The notes below the pieces were generated by a model that saw nothing but the letters and a program-made list of their open reading frames with translations, did not search any database and was not told where the DNA came from. Position numbers and translations under genes: made by a program. From Dawidia soli (lineage in GTDB: Bacteria; Bacteroidota; Bacteroidia; Cytophagales; Cyclobacteriaceae), in the NCBI RefSeq assembly GCF_018598185.1, contig NZ_JAHESC010000031.1:1-64000 (forward strand): a DNA stretch of 64,000 nucleotides, written 5' to 3'. Positions 16,344 through 25,648 of this stretch are shown piece after piece. How positions within the stretch are numbered: position 1 is the stretch's first letter; each line of letters starts with the position of its first letter.

Positions 16344-16863
16344 GTGTAACAACGTTTCGAATGTCGGTTACCCAGCGATCGGCCAACGACACGGTAAAGA
16401 TGTGCTCACGCCCCTTGACTTTCACGGTAACACCCGTGCGATATTTACTGTGCAGCACCGATAATTGTACGTGGGTTATTTCGTTCCAGTCTGCCTCCAC
16501 CTGTCGCGGACGTAGCCAGTACTTTTCGCTGGGGTGACGGAAGATCAATCTCCGATCCGTCAGGACCAGGTTGCCCTGTATCGGCCTTTTACCGATGATG
16601 TATCCGGCTTCTGCCGATCGTACGATCTTTTCACCTTCTTCCAGTACAGGTCCGAAAAGCGATAGATCACGTCGCATCTTAGTAGAAAATGACAACTTCA
16701 TCCAGCCGGCCAGCATCATACCCATGAGAATCGACTTACCGATATGCTCTGCCGTCGACGACTCGCTGCGATCCACAAAGAAGAAGAGGATTGTAAACCC
16801 GATAAACAGTGCAGCGAACGTAAGCCACGGCCTCTTTGATATGACCGCATAAAATGGAAACAT
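16324..16863 (-). CDS. Membrane protein with PH/GRAM-like domain
   Basis: 179 residues from ATG 16863 (MFPFYAVISKRPW). Two hydrophobic segments (about 10-27 and 42-55) precede a soluble domain with EGEKIVRSAEAGYIIGKRPI and the strand pair LVLTDRRLIFRHPS, the arrangement seen in bacterial PH-like/GRAM-like domains. No catalytic residues are apparent. It probably sits in the inner membrane with the PH-like domain in the cytoplasm. Its 3' end overlaps the GNAT gene by 20 nt. The family assignment rests on the TDRRLIF pattern alone and the function is unknown. Confidence 0.7.
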   Translation of the reverse strand: MFPFYAVISKRPWLTFAALFIGFTILFFFVDRSESSTAEHIGKSILMGMMLAGWMKLSFSTKMRRDLSLFGPVLEEGEKIVRSAEAGYIIGKRPIQGNLVLTDRRLIFRHPSEKYWLRPRQVEADWNEITHVQLSVLHSKYRTGVTVKVKGREHIFTVSLADRWVTDIRNVVTHGHPAN

Positions 16864-17109
16864 AGTGACAAAACAATATTCCTTCAATATACGCAGAACA
16901 GCCGCACAAGTTGACGAACAGTTGTTTTATTTTGGCTTTTGTGTTTCGTCCGGCTGTCTTACAAATTTTAATGCCATTTTAATTCCACACGACAACCTCC
17001 CCTTTCCCGTGGTGGTCAGGCAATTTGGATACGTCCGCATCACACCACGGAGGGGCCGCTGGTCTGCATGGGTTGCCCGCGTAGGCTTCATTTTTTTAAC
17101 TTGCGCCAC

Positions 17110-18720
17110 ATGATTCATCATAACCTGCTGCTGATCCTGTCGCTGCTGTTTGCAGTCTCCATTCTTTCGCTGTTAAGCCAGAAGCTACGGGTGTCGTATC
17201 CTATATTCCTGGTTGTCGGCGGACTGCTCATCAGCCTCATCCCCGGCACACCCCACATCACACTCAACCCCGAGTTGATCTTCCTCATCTTTCTGCCGCC
17301 ATTGTTGTACGAAGCGGCATGGTATACATCGTGGCATGACTTCTGGAAATGGCGGCGCCCCATCAGCCAGCTGGCCTTCGGTCTGGTGATCCTCACCTCG
17401 TGTCTCGTCGCCTTTGTCTCCAGCAACATGATCCCCGGCTTTACGCTGGCGCTCGGCTTCCTGCTGGGCGGCATCATCTCACCGCCCGATGCGGTCGCCG
17501 CGACCTCGGTACTCAAGGGCCTGCCCGTGCCGCGACGCGTCGTCACCATCCTGGAGGGCGAAAGCCTGGTGAACGATGCATCATCCCTCATCGTGTTCCG
17601 GTTTGCCCTCGCGGCGATCACCTCCGGACAATTTGTGCTCAACGACGCCATCGGCGATTTCTTTATCGTCGCCGGCATGGGTGTGGTCGTTGGCCTGGCC
17701 ATTGCGCACGTGGTATACTTCATCCATCTCTATATGCCCACGACCGCCAGCGTGGACACGGCGCTTACGCTCATGACGCCCTACATCATGTACATCGGCG
17801 CGGAGAAATTTCATTTCTCGGGGGTTATGGCCGTCGTCAGCGGCGGGCTGTTCCTTTCGTTCCGCTCGCACGACTTCCTCAACTACCGCTCGCGCATGCA
17901 GTCTACGAGTGTGTGGTCTACGCTGGTGTTCCTGTTGAACGGCATCGTTTTTATTCTGATCGGCCTGCAATTGCCGGTGATCATGGGCGAGATGGGCGGC
18001 TACTCGGTGTCGGAGGCGATCACCTACGCGGTCATTATCAGCGTCATTACCATTGTGCTTCGCCTGGTGTGGGTCTATCCCATCTTTTATCTACCCCGCT
18101 TGTTCAATAAACGGATCCGCGAGCGCGAGCCGGCCCCGGGCCTTAAAACGGTCTTTGTCGTTGGCTGGGCCGGTATGCGCGGCGTGGTGTCGCTGGCCTC
18201 TGCGCTGGCTATCCCGCTGACGCTGGAAGGCGGCGAGGCCTTTCCGCAACGGAACCTGATCCTCTTTATTACGTTCGTGGTTATTCTCATCACCCTGGTT
18301 ATCCAGGGCCTCACGCTGCCGCTGGTACTGCGCCTGCTGAAGATCAAAGAGATCGACAAGGTTATACCCGAGGAAGAGCAGGAAGCCGCCATCCGGTTGC
18401 GGCTGACGAAAGTGTCGTTACACTGGCTGGACCAGAAACACGCCACGGAGGTGGAAGAAAACGAGCTGATCGAAAACATCAAACAACAGCTGGAAAGCGA
18501 CCTTAACCTCACCCGCCAACGCCTCGACACCCTGACTCACCACGACCCGGAGAAACGCGAGATCCAGGAGTATACACATATTCTGCAGGAATTGGTGGAA
18601 GCGCAACGCAAAGAGCTGGCTGCGATCCGGCGGGAGAAATTATACGACCACGAGGTGGTGCGAAAGCAGGAGGCCCAGCTGGATCTGGAAGAGGCAAAGT
18701 TAAATCATTATACGCATTAA
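17110..18720 (+). CDS. CPA1-family Na+/H+ antiporter
   Basis: 536 residues from ATG 17110 (MIHHNLLLILSL). About 12 membrane segments cover the first 410 residues, with the CPA1 ion-site motifs GGIISPPDAVAA (120-131, Asp127) and EGESLVNDASS (149-159, Asn155-Asp156). A charged cytoplasmic tail of about 120 residues, predicted to be coiled coil, follows. Such proteins exchange Na+ or K+ for H+ across the inner membrane for pH and salt homeostasis. A GTG-type start upstream (17068) would add an unlikely MGCPRRLHF leader and is rejected. It stands alone; the following 200 bp contain a dispersed repeat. Confidence 0.93.
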   Translation: MIHHNLLLILSLLFAVSILSLLSQKLRVSYPIFLVVGGLLISLIPGTPHITLNPELIFLIFLPPLLYEAAWYTSWHDFWKWRRPISQLAFGLVILTSCLVAFVSSNMIPGFTLALGFLLGGIISPPDAVAATSVLKGLPVPRRVVTILEGESLVNDASSLIVFRFALAAITSGQFVLNDAIGDFFIVAGMGVVVGLAIAHVVYFIHLYMPTTASVDTALTLMTPYIMYIGAEKFHFSGVMAVVSGGLFLSFRSHDFLNYRSRMQSTSVWSTLVFLLNGIVFILIGLQLPVIMGEMGGYSVSEAITYAVIISVITIVLRLVWVYPIFYLPRLFNKRIREREPAPGLKTVFVVGWAGMRGVVSLASALAIPLTLEGGEAFPQRNLILFITFVVILITLVIQGLTLPLVLRLLKIKEIDKVIPEEEQEAAIRLRLTKVSLHWLDQKHATEVEENELIENIKQQLESDLNLTRQRLDTLTHHDPEKREIQEYTHILQELVEAQRKELAAIRREKLYDHEVVRKQEAQLDLEEAKLNHYTH

Positions 18721-18794
18721 CGGCCCTTGCCAGGTCTGCGTCAATTGCCCGGTTTAGCCAGGGCTTAGCCGGGTCATCGCCGTAGCACAGCTAT

Positions 18795-18850
18795 GGATTA
18801 CCCGTATCAAAGCCATACCATACTTATACTTCCCTTATACCCTACATAGG
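18795..18850 (+). repeat. Dispersed intergenic repeat, copy A
   Basis: Begins with a 24-nt core (18795-18818, starting GGATTACCCGTATCAAAGCC) that is 23/24 identical to the reverse complement of 46211-46234. The core is followed in both copies by a TAC/ATAC-rich, loosely periodic tract of about 30 nt ending in a CCTA-type motif. Both copies are intergenic. This suggests a family of short dispersed repeats in this genome. Confidence 0.6.
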
Positions 18851-18920
18851 GTCTCTTTTGCATTTCGTACCAAAAGGCCCGGTTTTTTACTATTTTACAG
18901 CAGTATCAACGCTTTTTACC

Positions 18921-19178
18921 ATGATCACTGTAACTGTCATCGAAACGGAGCTTACCCCCATGGGCGACATGGCGGAGCTACTGTTGGATAAGCATGTAGA
19001 GCCCGCCCTGGGAATGATGCTGATCGACAAGGAAGGTGACACCTGGGAAGTGACCGGCACACTGTCAAACAAGCAGCGGAACGCCACCGACACATCCTTG
19101 CGGCGGTGGACCTTCCAGGTCAAGCCCGTCAACACCGACCAGAACATCCACACGGGAGAGTTCAAGCTGATGCATTAA
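18921..19178 (+). CDS. Small conserved-looking protein of unknown function
   Basis: 85 residues from ATG 18921 (MITVTVIETELTPMGDMAEL). No signal peptide or membrane segment. The middle (DKEGDTWEVTGTLSNKQRN, then RRWTFQVKP) reads as a compact beta-rich fold. I do not recognise a family. It converges with the 77-residue gene on the other strand, with 5 bp between stop codons. Coding is supported by normal composition and position; function is not. Confidence 0.6.
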   Translation: MITVTVIETELTPMGDMAELLLDKHVEPALGMMLIDKEGDTWEVTGTLSNKQRNATDTSLRRWTFQVKPVNTDQNIHTGEFKLMH

Positions 19179-19183
19179 GGGCG

Positions 19184-19417
19184 TCAGGGCGTAGGGTTTT
19201 CCACCACCACTTCCCAACGGCCACGGTCGTCTTTGGCGTACGAAAGGCCGTTGCTCATGGTGTGTACCTCTTTTCCGGAGGGGTCGGTAAAGGTCTTTAT
19301 TTCGTTTACACGGATGCCGCCGTTTTCCTGTGTCAGGAAGACGATCAGTGCGTTTACTGTCGGGGCTACGTCGTGCAGCCACAGGTCGTCGTTCTCGCGT
19401 ACAAATGCCTGGCTCAT
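19184..19417 (-). CDS. Small protein of unknown function
   Basis: 77 residues (starting MSQAFVRENDDLWLHDVAPT). No export signal or membrane segment; acidic N-terminal half, beta-like C-terminal half (GLSYAKDDRGRWEVVVENP). No family recognised. It lies 63 bp downstream of the VOC gene on the same strand and may be co-transcribed with it. Confidence 0.6.
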   Translation of the reverse strand: MSQAFVRENDDLWLHDVAPTVNALIVFLTQENGGIRVNEIKTFTDPSGKEVHTMSNGLSYAKDDRGRWEVVVENPTP

Positions 19418-19480
19418 CGTTTCAATGGTTTTTCTTGTATCGGTTTAAAAAATGGTGCCGTTTTGTAAACAACCACCGCG

Positions 19481-19972
19481 CTACGCCAGTTCACGCAACA
19501 AGCTTTGCACGTCCAGCGGGCGTGTATACATCTCAATCGTGCCGTCGGGCTTCAGCGGCCATTGCTCCCGGGGGCGGTCCCAGTATAGTTCCACGCCATT
19601 GTTGTCCGGGTCGTTTAAATACAGGGCTTCCGAGACCCCATGGTCGGAGGCGCCGGTAAAGGGATAGCGGGCTTCTGTGAGGCGATAGCAGATCGCGGCC
19701 AGGTCCTTGCGGGTGGGGTACAAAATAGCCGTGTGAAAAAGCCCTACGCCGCGGGCCGGGGCAGGTGGCGCGCCGGCGCTATACCAGGTGTTCAGGCCGA
19801 TGTGGTGGTGATACCCGCCTGCCGAAATAAAGGCAGCCTGCGTGCCGTAGGTGGTGATCAGCTCAAAACCGAGCAGGTTGCAATAGAAGTCGAGCGCGCG
19901 GTCGAGGTCGGAAACCTTGAGGTGCACGTGGCCGATGCGGGTCTGGGCGGGAATGGTGTAAGCGCTGTCCAT
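19481..19972 (-). CDS. VOC-superfamily protein (extradiol dioxygenase/glyoxalase-like)
   Basis: 163 residues forming one pair of beta-alpha-beta-beta-beta modules. Metal-ligand candidates are His17 in IGHVHLKV, His near 78 in GLFHTAI and Glu near 137 in NGVELYWDRP, with the usual LNDPDNNGVELYWD signature of the catechol-2,3-dioxygenase-like (CatE) subgroup. Members may be dioxygenases, glyoxalases or antibiotic-binding proteins; the strong GVELYWDRP ending favours the CatE-like group. No aromatic degradation genes lie nearby, so the substrate is open. Confidence 0.87.
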   Translation of the reverse strand: MDSAYTIPAQTRIGHVHLKVSDLDRALDFYCNLLGFELITTYGTQAAFISAGGYHHHIGLNTWYSAGAPPAPARGVGLFHTAILYPTRKDLAAICYRLTEARYPFTGASDHGVSEALYLNDPDNNGVELYWDRPREQWPLKPDGTIEMYTRPLDVQSLLRELA

Positions 19973-20009
19973 GGATGCCGGGGGTAATACACCTGTAAAT
20001 ATAACACGA

Positions 20010-20044
20010 GAGCCCTTCTCTTTCGGGAAGGGCTCTTTCGTTTT
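20010..20044. terminator. Intrinsic terminator
   Basis: GAGCCCTTC (20010-20018) pairs with GAAGGGCTC (20027-20035), loop of 8 nt, with T-rich flanks on the plus strand (TTTCGTTTT). It separates the minus-strand 98-residue gene ending at 20101 from the VOC gene starting at 19972 and would end the former transcript. Confidence 0.65.
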
Positions 20045-20100
20045 GTAGCAGGTCGTGGGCTCCTTCTACATTCAGGCCTTTTTTTGACTATCCAACGGTC

Positions 20101-20397
20101 TTACCGAACGGACGCCATCCGCAGCGGCTCGTTCATCGGTTCATGCGCCAGCATGGGCTTTATGTCGTTGATCTTCTGTACCTGCGCTTCCAGCTCCTGC
20201 TGGATCTTCTGGTTCAGCTCAATGAGCTTGTTGAGCCGGTCGATGATCTCGGTCTTTTCAAAGTCGTTAAAGTCGTTGTGCGTACGCAGGTAGGTAGTGA
20301 TGTCGGAAATACGTTCGTCGATCTGGATGATCGATGTCAGGGCATTGTCGCCGTACGATATCTCCACGCTGTCGAGGTTGAATTTCAGATTTTCCAT
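20101..20397 (-). CDS. Small coiled-coil protein of unknown function
   Basis: 98 residues from ATG 20397 (MENLKFNLDSVEISYGDNAL); the frame is open upstream to 20565 but that would overlap the TVP38 gene and has atypical composition. Residues about 30-85 are strongly charged and helical with heptad-like spacing of Leu/Ile (EKTEIIDRLNKLIELNQKIQ), so a coiled coil is likely. No export signal. Family not recognised. Confidence 0.6.
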   Translation of the reverse strand: MENLKFNLDSVEISYGDNALTSIIQIDERISDITTYLRTHNDFNDFEKTEIIDRLNKLIELNQKIQQELEAQVQKINDIKPMLAHEPMNEPLRMASVR

Positions 20398-20561
20398 GAT
20401 CGTGCGCTTTTTGCTAACAAGGACATAAAAAAGTATGCCGTGCTTCTGCACGGGCGTTCGACGTCGAGCGTGCAATGAATATACGCATTCCCGATCGAAC
20501 CCGAAACCGAAAGCAGATATATTTTCGCACAGACCTTGCGTTATAACACAGGTATCACCTG

Positions 20562-21302
20562 TCAACGATCCGCATACTTCGCATAGGCTTCGCGGCGTTT
20601 GTGACGGTCCAGGTAAATATACCCGGCCAGCAGGACCAACGAGATGGCGGCGATCCAGATCAATGCCTTTTCTATTTTTCCATTGTTCCCGTAGATTGCC
20701 ATGAGCGTGATCAGCGGCGTAATACCGCCCAGGGTAGCGAGTATATATTTTCTATAGCTCATTTCCAGGATGCCGGCGACAAAACTAAGGGCATCGTTGG
20801 AAAAAGAAGACAACCGGGTGATGGCGATGGCTTTGACGCCATACCGCTCAATGAATATACAGATCTTGTCCTGAGCCTTCTGCGAAACGAAGCGATCGAT
20901 GGCGCGTGGGCCAAGCCTGCGGCCGATAAAATATCCTAACGAAGAAGACGCGAACACGCCGGCCAGCGAAATCAACCCTCCCCATATGGGTCCGTAACAG
21001 ATGATCGCGATCATAAACAACAGCAGGTTCGGAACCACGAACATAAACATCTGCAACATCATCGCTACGATCAGTACCACCGGGCCCCAAAAACCAAATT
21101 GCTGCACCCACAGCTTGATCCGTTCGTCGTCCTCGCTTGTAACAACCTCAAACGCTTCATTGATCCCCGCCTGGAAACCCGGGGAAATAAAATAACATGC
21201 TACGAGCACGGCCAGAATGCCGAGCGCAACGAATAATAAAACGTTGCTCGACTTCCTTTCTTCTTTTTTGGGATTTTTATCATCCGCACACGGATCTTCC
21301 AT
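20562..21302 (-). CDS. TVP38/TMEM64 (DedA-related) membrane protein
   Basis: 246 residues with a charged cytoplasmic N-terminus, a first membrane helix (about 22-40), then a cluster of helices carrying the family signature: VFASSSLGYFIGRRLGPRA and, later, ITRLSSFSNDALSFVAGI. TVP38/TMEM64 proteins are thought to move or scramble lipids across the inner membrane. The C-terminal helix ends in a basic tail (DRHKRREAYAKYADR). It is a single gene between the MacB/FtsX permease, which lies downstream on the same strand, and a small unknown. Confidence 0.92.
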   Translation of the reverse strand: MEDPCADDKNPKKEERKSSNVLLFVALGILAVLVACYFISPGFQAGINEAFEVVTSEDDERIKLWVQQFGFWGPVVLIVAMMLQMFMFVVPNLLLFMIAIICYGPIWGGLISLAGVFASSSLGYFIGRRLGPRAIDRFVSQKAQDKICIFIERYGVKAIAITRLSSFSNDALSFVAGILEMSYRKYILATLGGITPLITLMAIYGNNGKIEKALIWIAAISLVLLAGYIYLDRHKRREAYAKYADR

Positions 21303-21363
21303 ACGGCCTGTGTTTCATTAACGGTGAATAAGATTTCCCGTTAAAAAAACCATGCCATTTGAG

Positions 21364-23796
21364 TTACTCCTGACGCAAGGTGTGGACGGGGTTCATATGA
21401 GCCGCTTTCAGGATTTGACTCCCGACAGCCGCCAGTGCCAGAAGACCCACCACTACCACCGGTACCAGGAACATCCACCACACCAACGTAGCGCGATAGG
21501 CGAAATCTTCCAGCCACAGCGTAAGCACATAATACGCCAGGGGTATACCGATGACGTTGGCCGCCACCAACAAGCGGGCATAATCCCGCGAGAAGAGCAG
21601 GAAGATGCTCGATACGGTCGCGCCCAGCACTTTGCGTACACCCACTTCTTTCATGCGCACCGTAACGGTATACGACACCAGCCCCAGCAGGCCCAGGCAT
21701 GAAATGGCGATCGAGAAGAAGGCAAACGTGGTGAACACGCGGCCAAACCGCAGGTCCTCTTTATATTGATCGGCTACGTGCGTGTCGAGGAACGAATAGT
21801 TGAAAGGGTTGTCGGCATACGTCTGCTGCCATTGCTGCCGTACATGGGCGATAATATCTTGCATCGAAGCTGTTGTGCCCGGTGCCAGCCGCAGCGAGAT
21901 ATACAGCGGATACGCCGGTGTATTGCGTATCATCATCGGTTCAAAATCATTTCGCAGCGACTTGTGGTGGTAGTTCTCTATGACGCCCAGCACTTCTACT
22001 GTCCGGCCCTGGAAGTCTATCTTCCGGCCCACCGCAGCTTCCGGCGATGCAAATCCAAAGAGCGCAACCGCTTTCTCATTCAGGTACACCAGGCTGTCCC
22101 GGCCCGGTTCCGCGGGCGGAAATTTACGTCCCGTCAACAGCTTCATGCCGAACACATCGGTGAAGTCTTCGTCCACACGATACGTCAACAAGGCAAGGTT
22201 CTGATCGCTTCGCCCCAGGATGCGAATGCTGGCCATGTTGTCCAGATCGTTATACGACTTGCCCGGCACTGCGGAAGACAATGTCACATGCTGTACCGCC
22301 GGGTATTTCAACACCTGTTGCTTAAAGCTCTGATAGCGGCTAAAAAATATCGAGTCGTTGTCGATCGTGCTGGGGCTATTGATGATCAGCGTATTGTTGA
22401 ACGAAAAGCCGAGCTCCGCGGTGCGCATAAACTCCAACTGATTTACAACGATGATGGTACCGGTAATAAGACCGGCCGACATCACAAATTGAAACACGAC
22501 CAGCGCCTGGCGCAACCGCGACTTGCCGCGCGCCACGCTGGTGGCCGAAGCCTTGAGCACACGCAGCGGCTGAAACGACGACAACGCAAACGCAGGATAT
22601 ATCCCCGCCACCAAGCTGCCCAGTACATACAACGTCAGTAACGAACCCAGAAAACCCCTGTCCCCCAACAGCGTAAAGTGCAGATCCTTTTCCAACATCG
22701 AACCGATCAACGGAACGGATGCCTGCACGATCACCATGGCCAGCATAATGGCGACCAGGTTCATGCAAAAAGATTCCAGCAGGAACTGTCCGATGATCTC
22801 ACGCCGGCTGGCGCCGTTCACCTTGCGCACGCCAACTTCCTTGCCGCGGCTCTCGCCCCGGGCGGTGGAAAGATTGATATAGTTCACCCAGGCAATGACC
22901 AGGATCATGATCGAGATGATCCCCAGGAACTGCACGGCACGCGCATCGCCGGCAGGCTCCAACTCAAAACCCACATGCGAGCCCAGGTGAATATCCATCA
23001 GGGGTTGCAGCACAAAACTTTTGTGCGAATCTTTGCCCATATATTTCGCGACATAGGCATCGTCGAGCTTCGCTTGCAGCGTACGGTAGTCGGTACCTGT
23101 CGCCAGACGGATATAGGTATAGAAGTCGTTCCAGCCCCAGTTATGGGTGAGGTCTCTGCCGGCCGTAAACTCGGCGTATGAAATAAGTACGTTGGGTTTG
23201 AAGTGCGAGTTGCCCGGCATATTCTCCATGATACCCGTTATACGCATGGCATCCTTACCGTTAACGCGAATGGTCTTGTTTAGCGGGCTCTCCTTCCAGG
23301 TGTCCATGGGCCCGAAGTATTTCTCCGCCGCCCGGCGTGACAGCACAACCGAGGCAGGCTCTTTGAGCATCGTCGCCGGGTCACCTGCCAGGACTTTAAA
23401 ATCAGAAAAGAACCCGAAAAACGTCGAGTCGGCATAATAAACTTTCTCCTCTTCAAAGATGCGCTCGTCAAATTGAAACACGATGCGCCCGTATTCCGGC
23501 GTGATGAACGTATACGCCTCCACCTCCGGAAAATCGTTCTTCAGCGCCGCTCCTGCGGGCACATAAGTGGCGGCATCGGTAAACTCCTCCTGATTCGGGC
23601 GGGCAAAGTGCATGGCCACACGGTAAACGTCCGGGGCATGGGTGTGAAAGCGGTCATAGCTCTCTTCGTATTGCACATACTGCAAAATGATAATATACAT
23701 CGCCACACCGGCGGAAAGACCCAGGATGTTGATGATCGAATACGCCTTGTTCCGAAACATATTCCGGAAGATCACCTTGAAGTAGTTACGAATCAT
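21364..23796 (-). CDS. MacB/FtsX-type ABC transporter permease (810 aa)
   Basis: An 810-residue permease with the Bacteroidota arrangement: an N-terminal helix after MIRNYFKVIFRNMFRNKAYS, a MacB periplasmic core domain (about 50-250), three helices of a first FtsX domain (about 285-425), a second periplasmic domain (about 450-650) and a second FtsX domain (about 680-800, with VRMKEVGVRKVLGATVSSIF). The FRNMFRNKAYSIINI start is typical of this large family. Such permeases couple with a separate ATPase to drive extracytoplasmic work, for example lipoprotein or peptide release. No ATPase gene is adjacent, so the partner must be elsewhere. Confidence 0.93.
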   Translation of the reverse strand: MIRNYFKVIFRNMFRNKAYSIINILGLSAGVAMYIIILQYVQYEESYDRFHTHAPDVYRVAMHFARPNQEEFTDAATYVPAGAALKNDFPEVEAYTFITPEYGRIVFQFDERIFEEEKVYYADSTFFGFFSDFKVLAGDPATMLKEPASVVLSRRAAEKYFGPMDTWKESPLNKTIRVNGKDAMRITGIMENMPGNSHFKPNVLISYAEFTAGRDLTHNWGWNDFYTYIRLATGTDYRTLQAKLDDAYVAKYMGKDSHKSFVLQPLMDIHLGSHVGFELEPAGDARAVQFLGIISIMILVIAWVNYINLSTARGESRGKEVGVRKVNGASRREIIGQFLLESFCMNLVAIMLAMVIVQASVPLIGSMLEKDLHFTLLGDRGFLGSLLTLYVLGSLVAGIYPAFALSSFQPLRVLKASATSVARGKSRLRQALVVFQFVMSAGLITGTIIVVNQLEFMRTAELGFSFNNTLIINSPSTIDNDSIFFSRYQSFKQQVLKYPAVQHVTLSSAVPGKSYNDLDNMASIRILGRSDQNLALLTYRVDEDFTDVFGMKLLTGRKFPPAEPGRDSLVYLNEKAVALFGFASPEAAVGRKIDFQGRTVEVLGVIENYHHKSLRNDFEPMMIRNTPAYPLYISLRLAPGTTASMQDIIAHVRQQWQQTYADNPFNYSFLDTHVADQYKEDLRFGRVFTTFAFFSIAISCLGLLGLVSYTVTVRMKEVGVRKVLGATVSSIFLLFSRDYARLLVAANVIGIPLAYYVLTLWLEDFAYRATLVWWMFLVPVVVVGLLALAAVGSQILKAAHMNPVHTLRQE

Positions 23797-23975
23797 AGAA
23801 ATGCAATTTGCCGCAGGAAAAGCAATTATGCTACCAAATAATAAATATCGGCCAAAAGTCCGGGCCGGGGTTCGTTTGACAGGCTGAAACCCGGCGCCGA
23901 CGCTTAAATTTACATTCGATATATATTGTCACCGTCCATTTCCGGATGTTTTTGTCCGACAGAGGACGCACATCA

Positions 23976-25070
23976 TCAGGGCTTATCAGCCTCCGCCTCA
24001 TTCGGATTCAACGCCTCTTCACTCCCTGCTTTCATCATCAACCGCTGCGTCGGCAACGCAAAGTCTACGCCCAACGCCTGCAAACGCTCAAAGATCGCCA
24101 GGTTGATCTGCTGCTGAATGTCCATGTACTTATTAAAATCAGAACTGAGCACAAAATATACGATCTCAAAGTTCAGGCTCCAGTCTTTATAGGTTGCAAA
24201 GTGCGCACGATCAAACCGTGTGTCGGCCTGCGCTTCTACAATAGCCTTTAAGATGCCGGGGATCTCCTTTACTTTCTCCAACGTCGTGGCGTACGATATG
24301 TTGATATTAAACACAACCCGTCTCAGGTTTTGTGTTTTGAAATTATGAATGCGCGCGTTCATGAGGTTGGAGTTGCCGATCACCAGCTGCTCACCGCTCA
24401 AACTGCGAATGCGCGTAGTCTTCAAGCCTATATATTCTACCGAACCCATTTTGTCGTCTACGACAATAAAGTCGCCTACCTCAAACGGCCGATCGAAAAA
24501 GATCACAAAATAGTTGAACAGGTCACCCAGGATATTCTGAGCGGCCAGCGCGATGGCTATACCGCCGATGCCGAGCCCGGTGATGATCGTCGTCACGTTG
24601 TAGCCCAGGTTGTCGATCAGAAAGACCGCGCCCAGGATCCAGACGACAATATTAATGATCACCATCAAGCCACCCAGCTGCTTGATCTTCTCGTCACCTT
24701 TCTCCTGCCGGCGAATATGGTTTTGAAGCACCAGCAGAATGATGGAGGATATTAGCCGTAACACAAAGAACGTAATAACTACGGCCGTGGCAATGCGCAG
24801 TACATTATCGGCCTTCGGCGTCAGCTCCAGGTAACTGATGCCCGAGTAGATGATGAAATAATACAACGCCGGCAGCGCAAAGCGTTCCACACTTCGTATG
24901 ATAAAGTCATCGTTGGTCGTTCTGGTAGCGTTCGCCCACTTCTCCAGCCTGCGGAGCAACGTGCCTTTAAAGATGCGTACAGCCAGCGTGCCGACTATAA
25001 TAATCGCCAGGGCAATGAGATAATCCTGTACGGTGTTGTGCCAGTACTCGCGTGCCAGTAACTCGTTCAT
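23976..25070 (-). CDS. MscS-family mechanosensitive ion channel (second copy)
   Basis: 364 residues with membrane segments at about 14-35, 65-85, 95-118 and 132-180, then the MscS core (GIGGIAIALAAQNILGDLFNYFVIFFDRPFEVGDFIVVDDKMGSVEYIGLKTTRI), which forms the pore helix and the beta domain, and an alpha/beta C-terminal domain. It differs in length and N-terminus from the channel at 4292-5407, so the two are distant paralogues. It is probably a single-gene unit upstream of the ABC permease on the same strand, with 179 bp between them. Confidence 0.93.
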   Translation of the reverse strand: MNELLAREYWHNTVQDYLIALAIIIVGTLAVRIFKGTLLRRLEKWANATRTTNDDFIIRSVERFALPALYYFIIYSGISYLELTPKADNVLRIATAVVITFFVLRLISSIILLVLQNHIRRQEKGDEKIKQLGGLMVIINIVVWILGAVFLIDNLGYNVTTIITGLGIGGIAIALAAQNILGDLFNYFVIFFDRPFEVGDFIVVDDKMGSVEYIGLKTTRIRSLSGEQLVIGNSNLMNARIHNFKTQNLRRVVFNINISYATTLEKVKEIPGILKAIVEAQADTRFDRAHFATYKDWSLNFEIVYFVLSSDFNKYMDIQQQINLAIFERLQALGVDFALPTQRLMMKAGSEEALNPNEAEADKP

Positions 25071-25249
25071 AATAGAAGTCTTATCGTTGAAACTACCTGC
25101 TATCGGAAATAATTATTGTGCCCGCCGTCCGCATGCGGTGGGAACAAATTCGGATTTGTGAACCAGACAGCGAACGGGCGGGGAACAATTTCACCAGTCG
25201 ATCGAAAAGCGCTGTGGAATCGTTGACACAGGGTTGTGGAGCATTTTCG

Positions 25250-25645
25250 TCAGCCTGTAATGGCCAATAACTGTTTGATCATCGTGATATACTCGTTATA
25301 ATCGTAAGGCTTTGACATAAATGTAGCCGCGCCCAGTGCCTTCGACTCGCTGGCAAGCTCGTGACCATCGTGCGTAGAGTATATCACGACGGGAATGTGT
25401 TTATAGTCGTCGCTCGCCTTGATCTCCTTTAATACTTCGGTACCCTTCTTACGCGGCATGTTCTGATCCAACAGGATCAACGCCGGGTATGCATCGCGTC
25501 GCTGTTTTGTTGCCAGGAACGGCATTACCTCACTGCCCTCTTCGAGCATCACAAGCTGACATTCTTTCTCTACTTCCTGGAATATTTCTGCAAAGACGGC
25601 GCGATCATACTGATCGTCCTCGCATAGCAATACGTACTTCGGCAT
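25250..25645 (-). CDS. Single-domain response regulator of the phytochrome operon
   Basis: 131 residues, a receiver domain only: acidic pocket at Glu9-Asp10-Asp11 (LLCEDDQYD), phospho-acceptor Asp60 (LILLDQNMP), Ser/Thr near 95 (VIYSTHDG) and Lys near 113 (FMSKPYD). It has no DNA-binding or enzyme domain, as in Rcp1-like regulators that follow phytochrome kinases. It starts 3 bp after the stop of the CheB-CheR-kinase gene, so it is very likely the partner of that kinase. Its downstream target is not in the window. Confidence 0.93.
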   Translation of the reverse strand: MPKYVLLCEDDQYDRAVFAEIFQEVEKECQLVMLEEGSEVMPFLATKQRRDAYPALILLDQNMPRKKGTEVLKEIKASDDYKHIPVVIYSTHDGHELASESKALGAATFMSKPYDYNEYITMIKQLLAITG

Positions 25646-25648
25646 ACA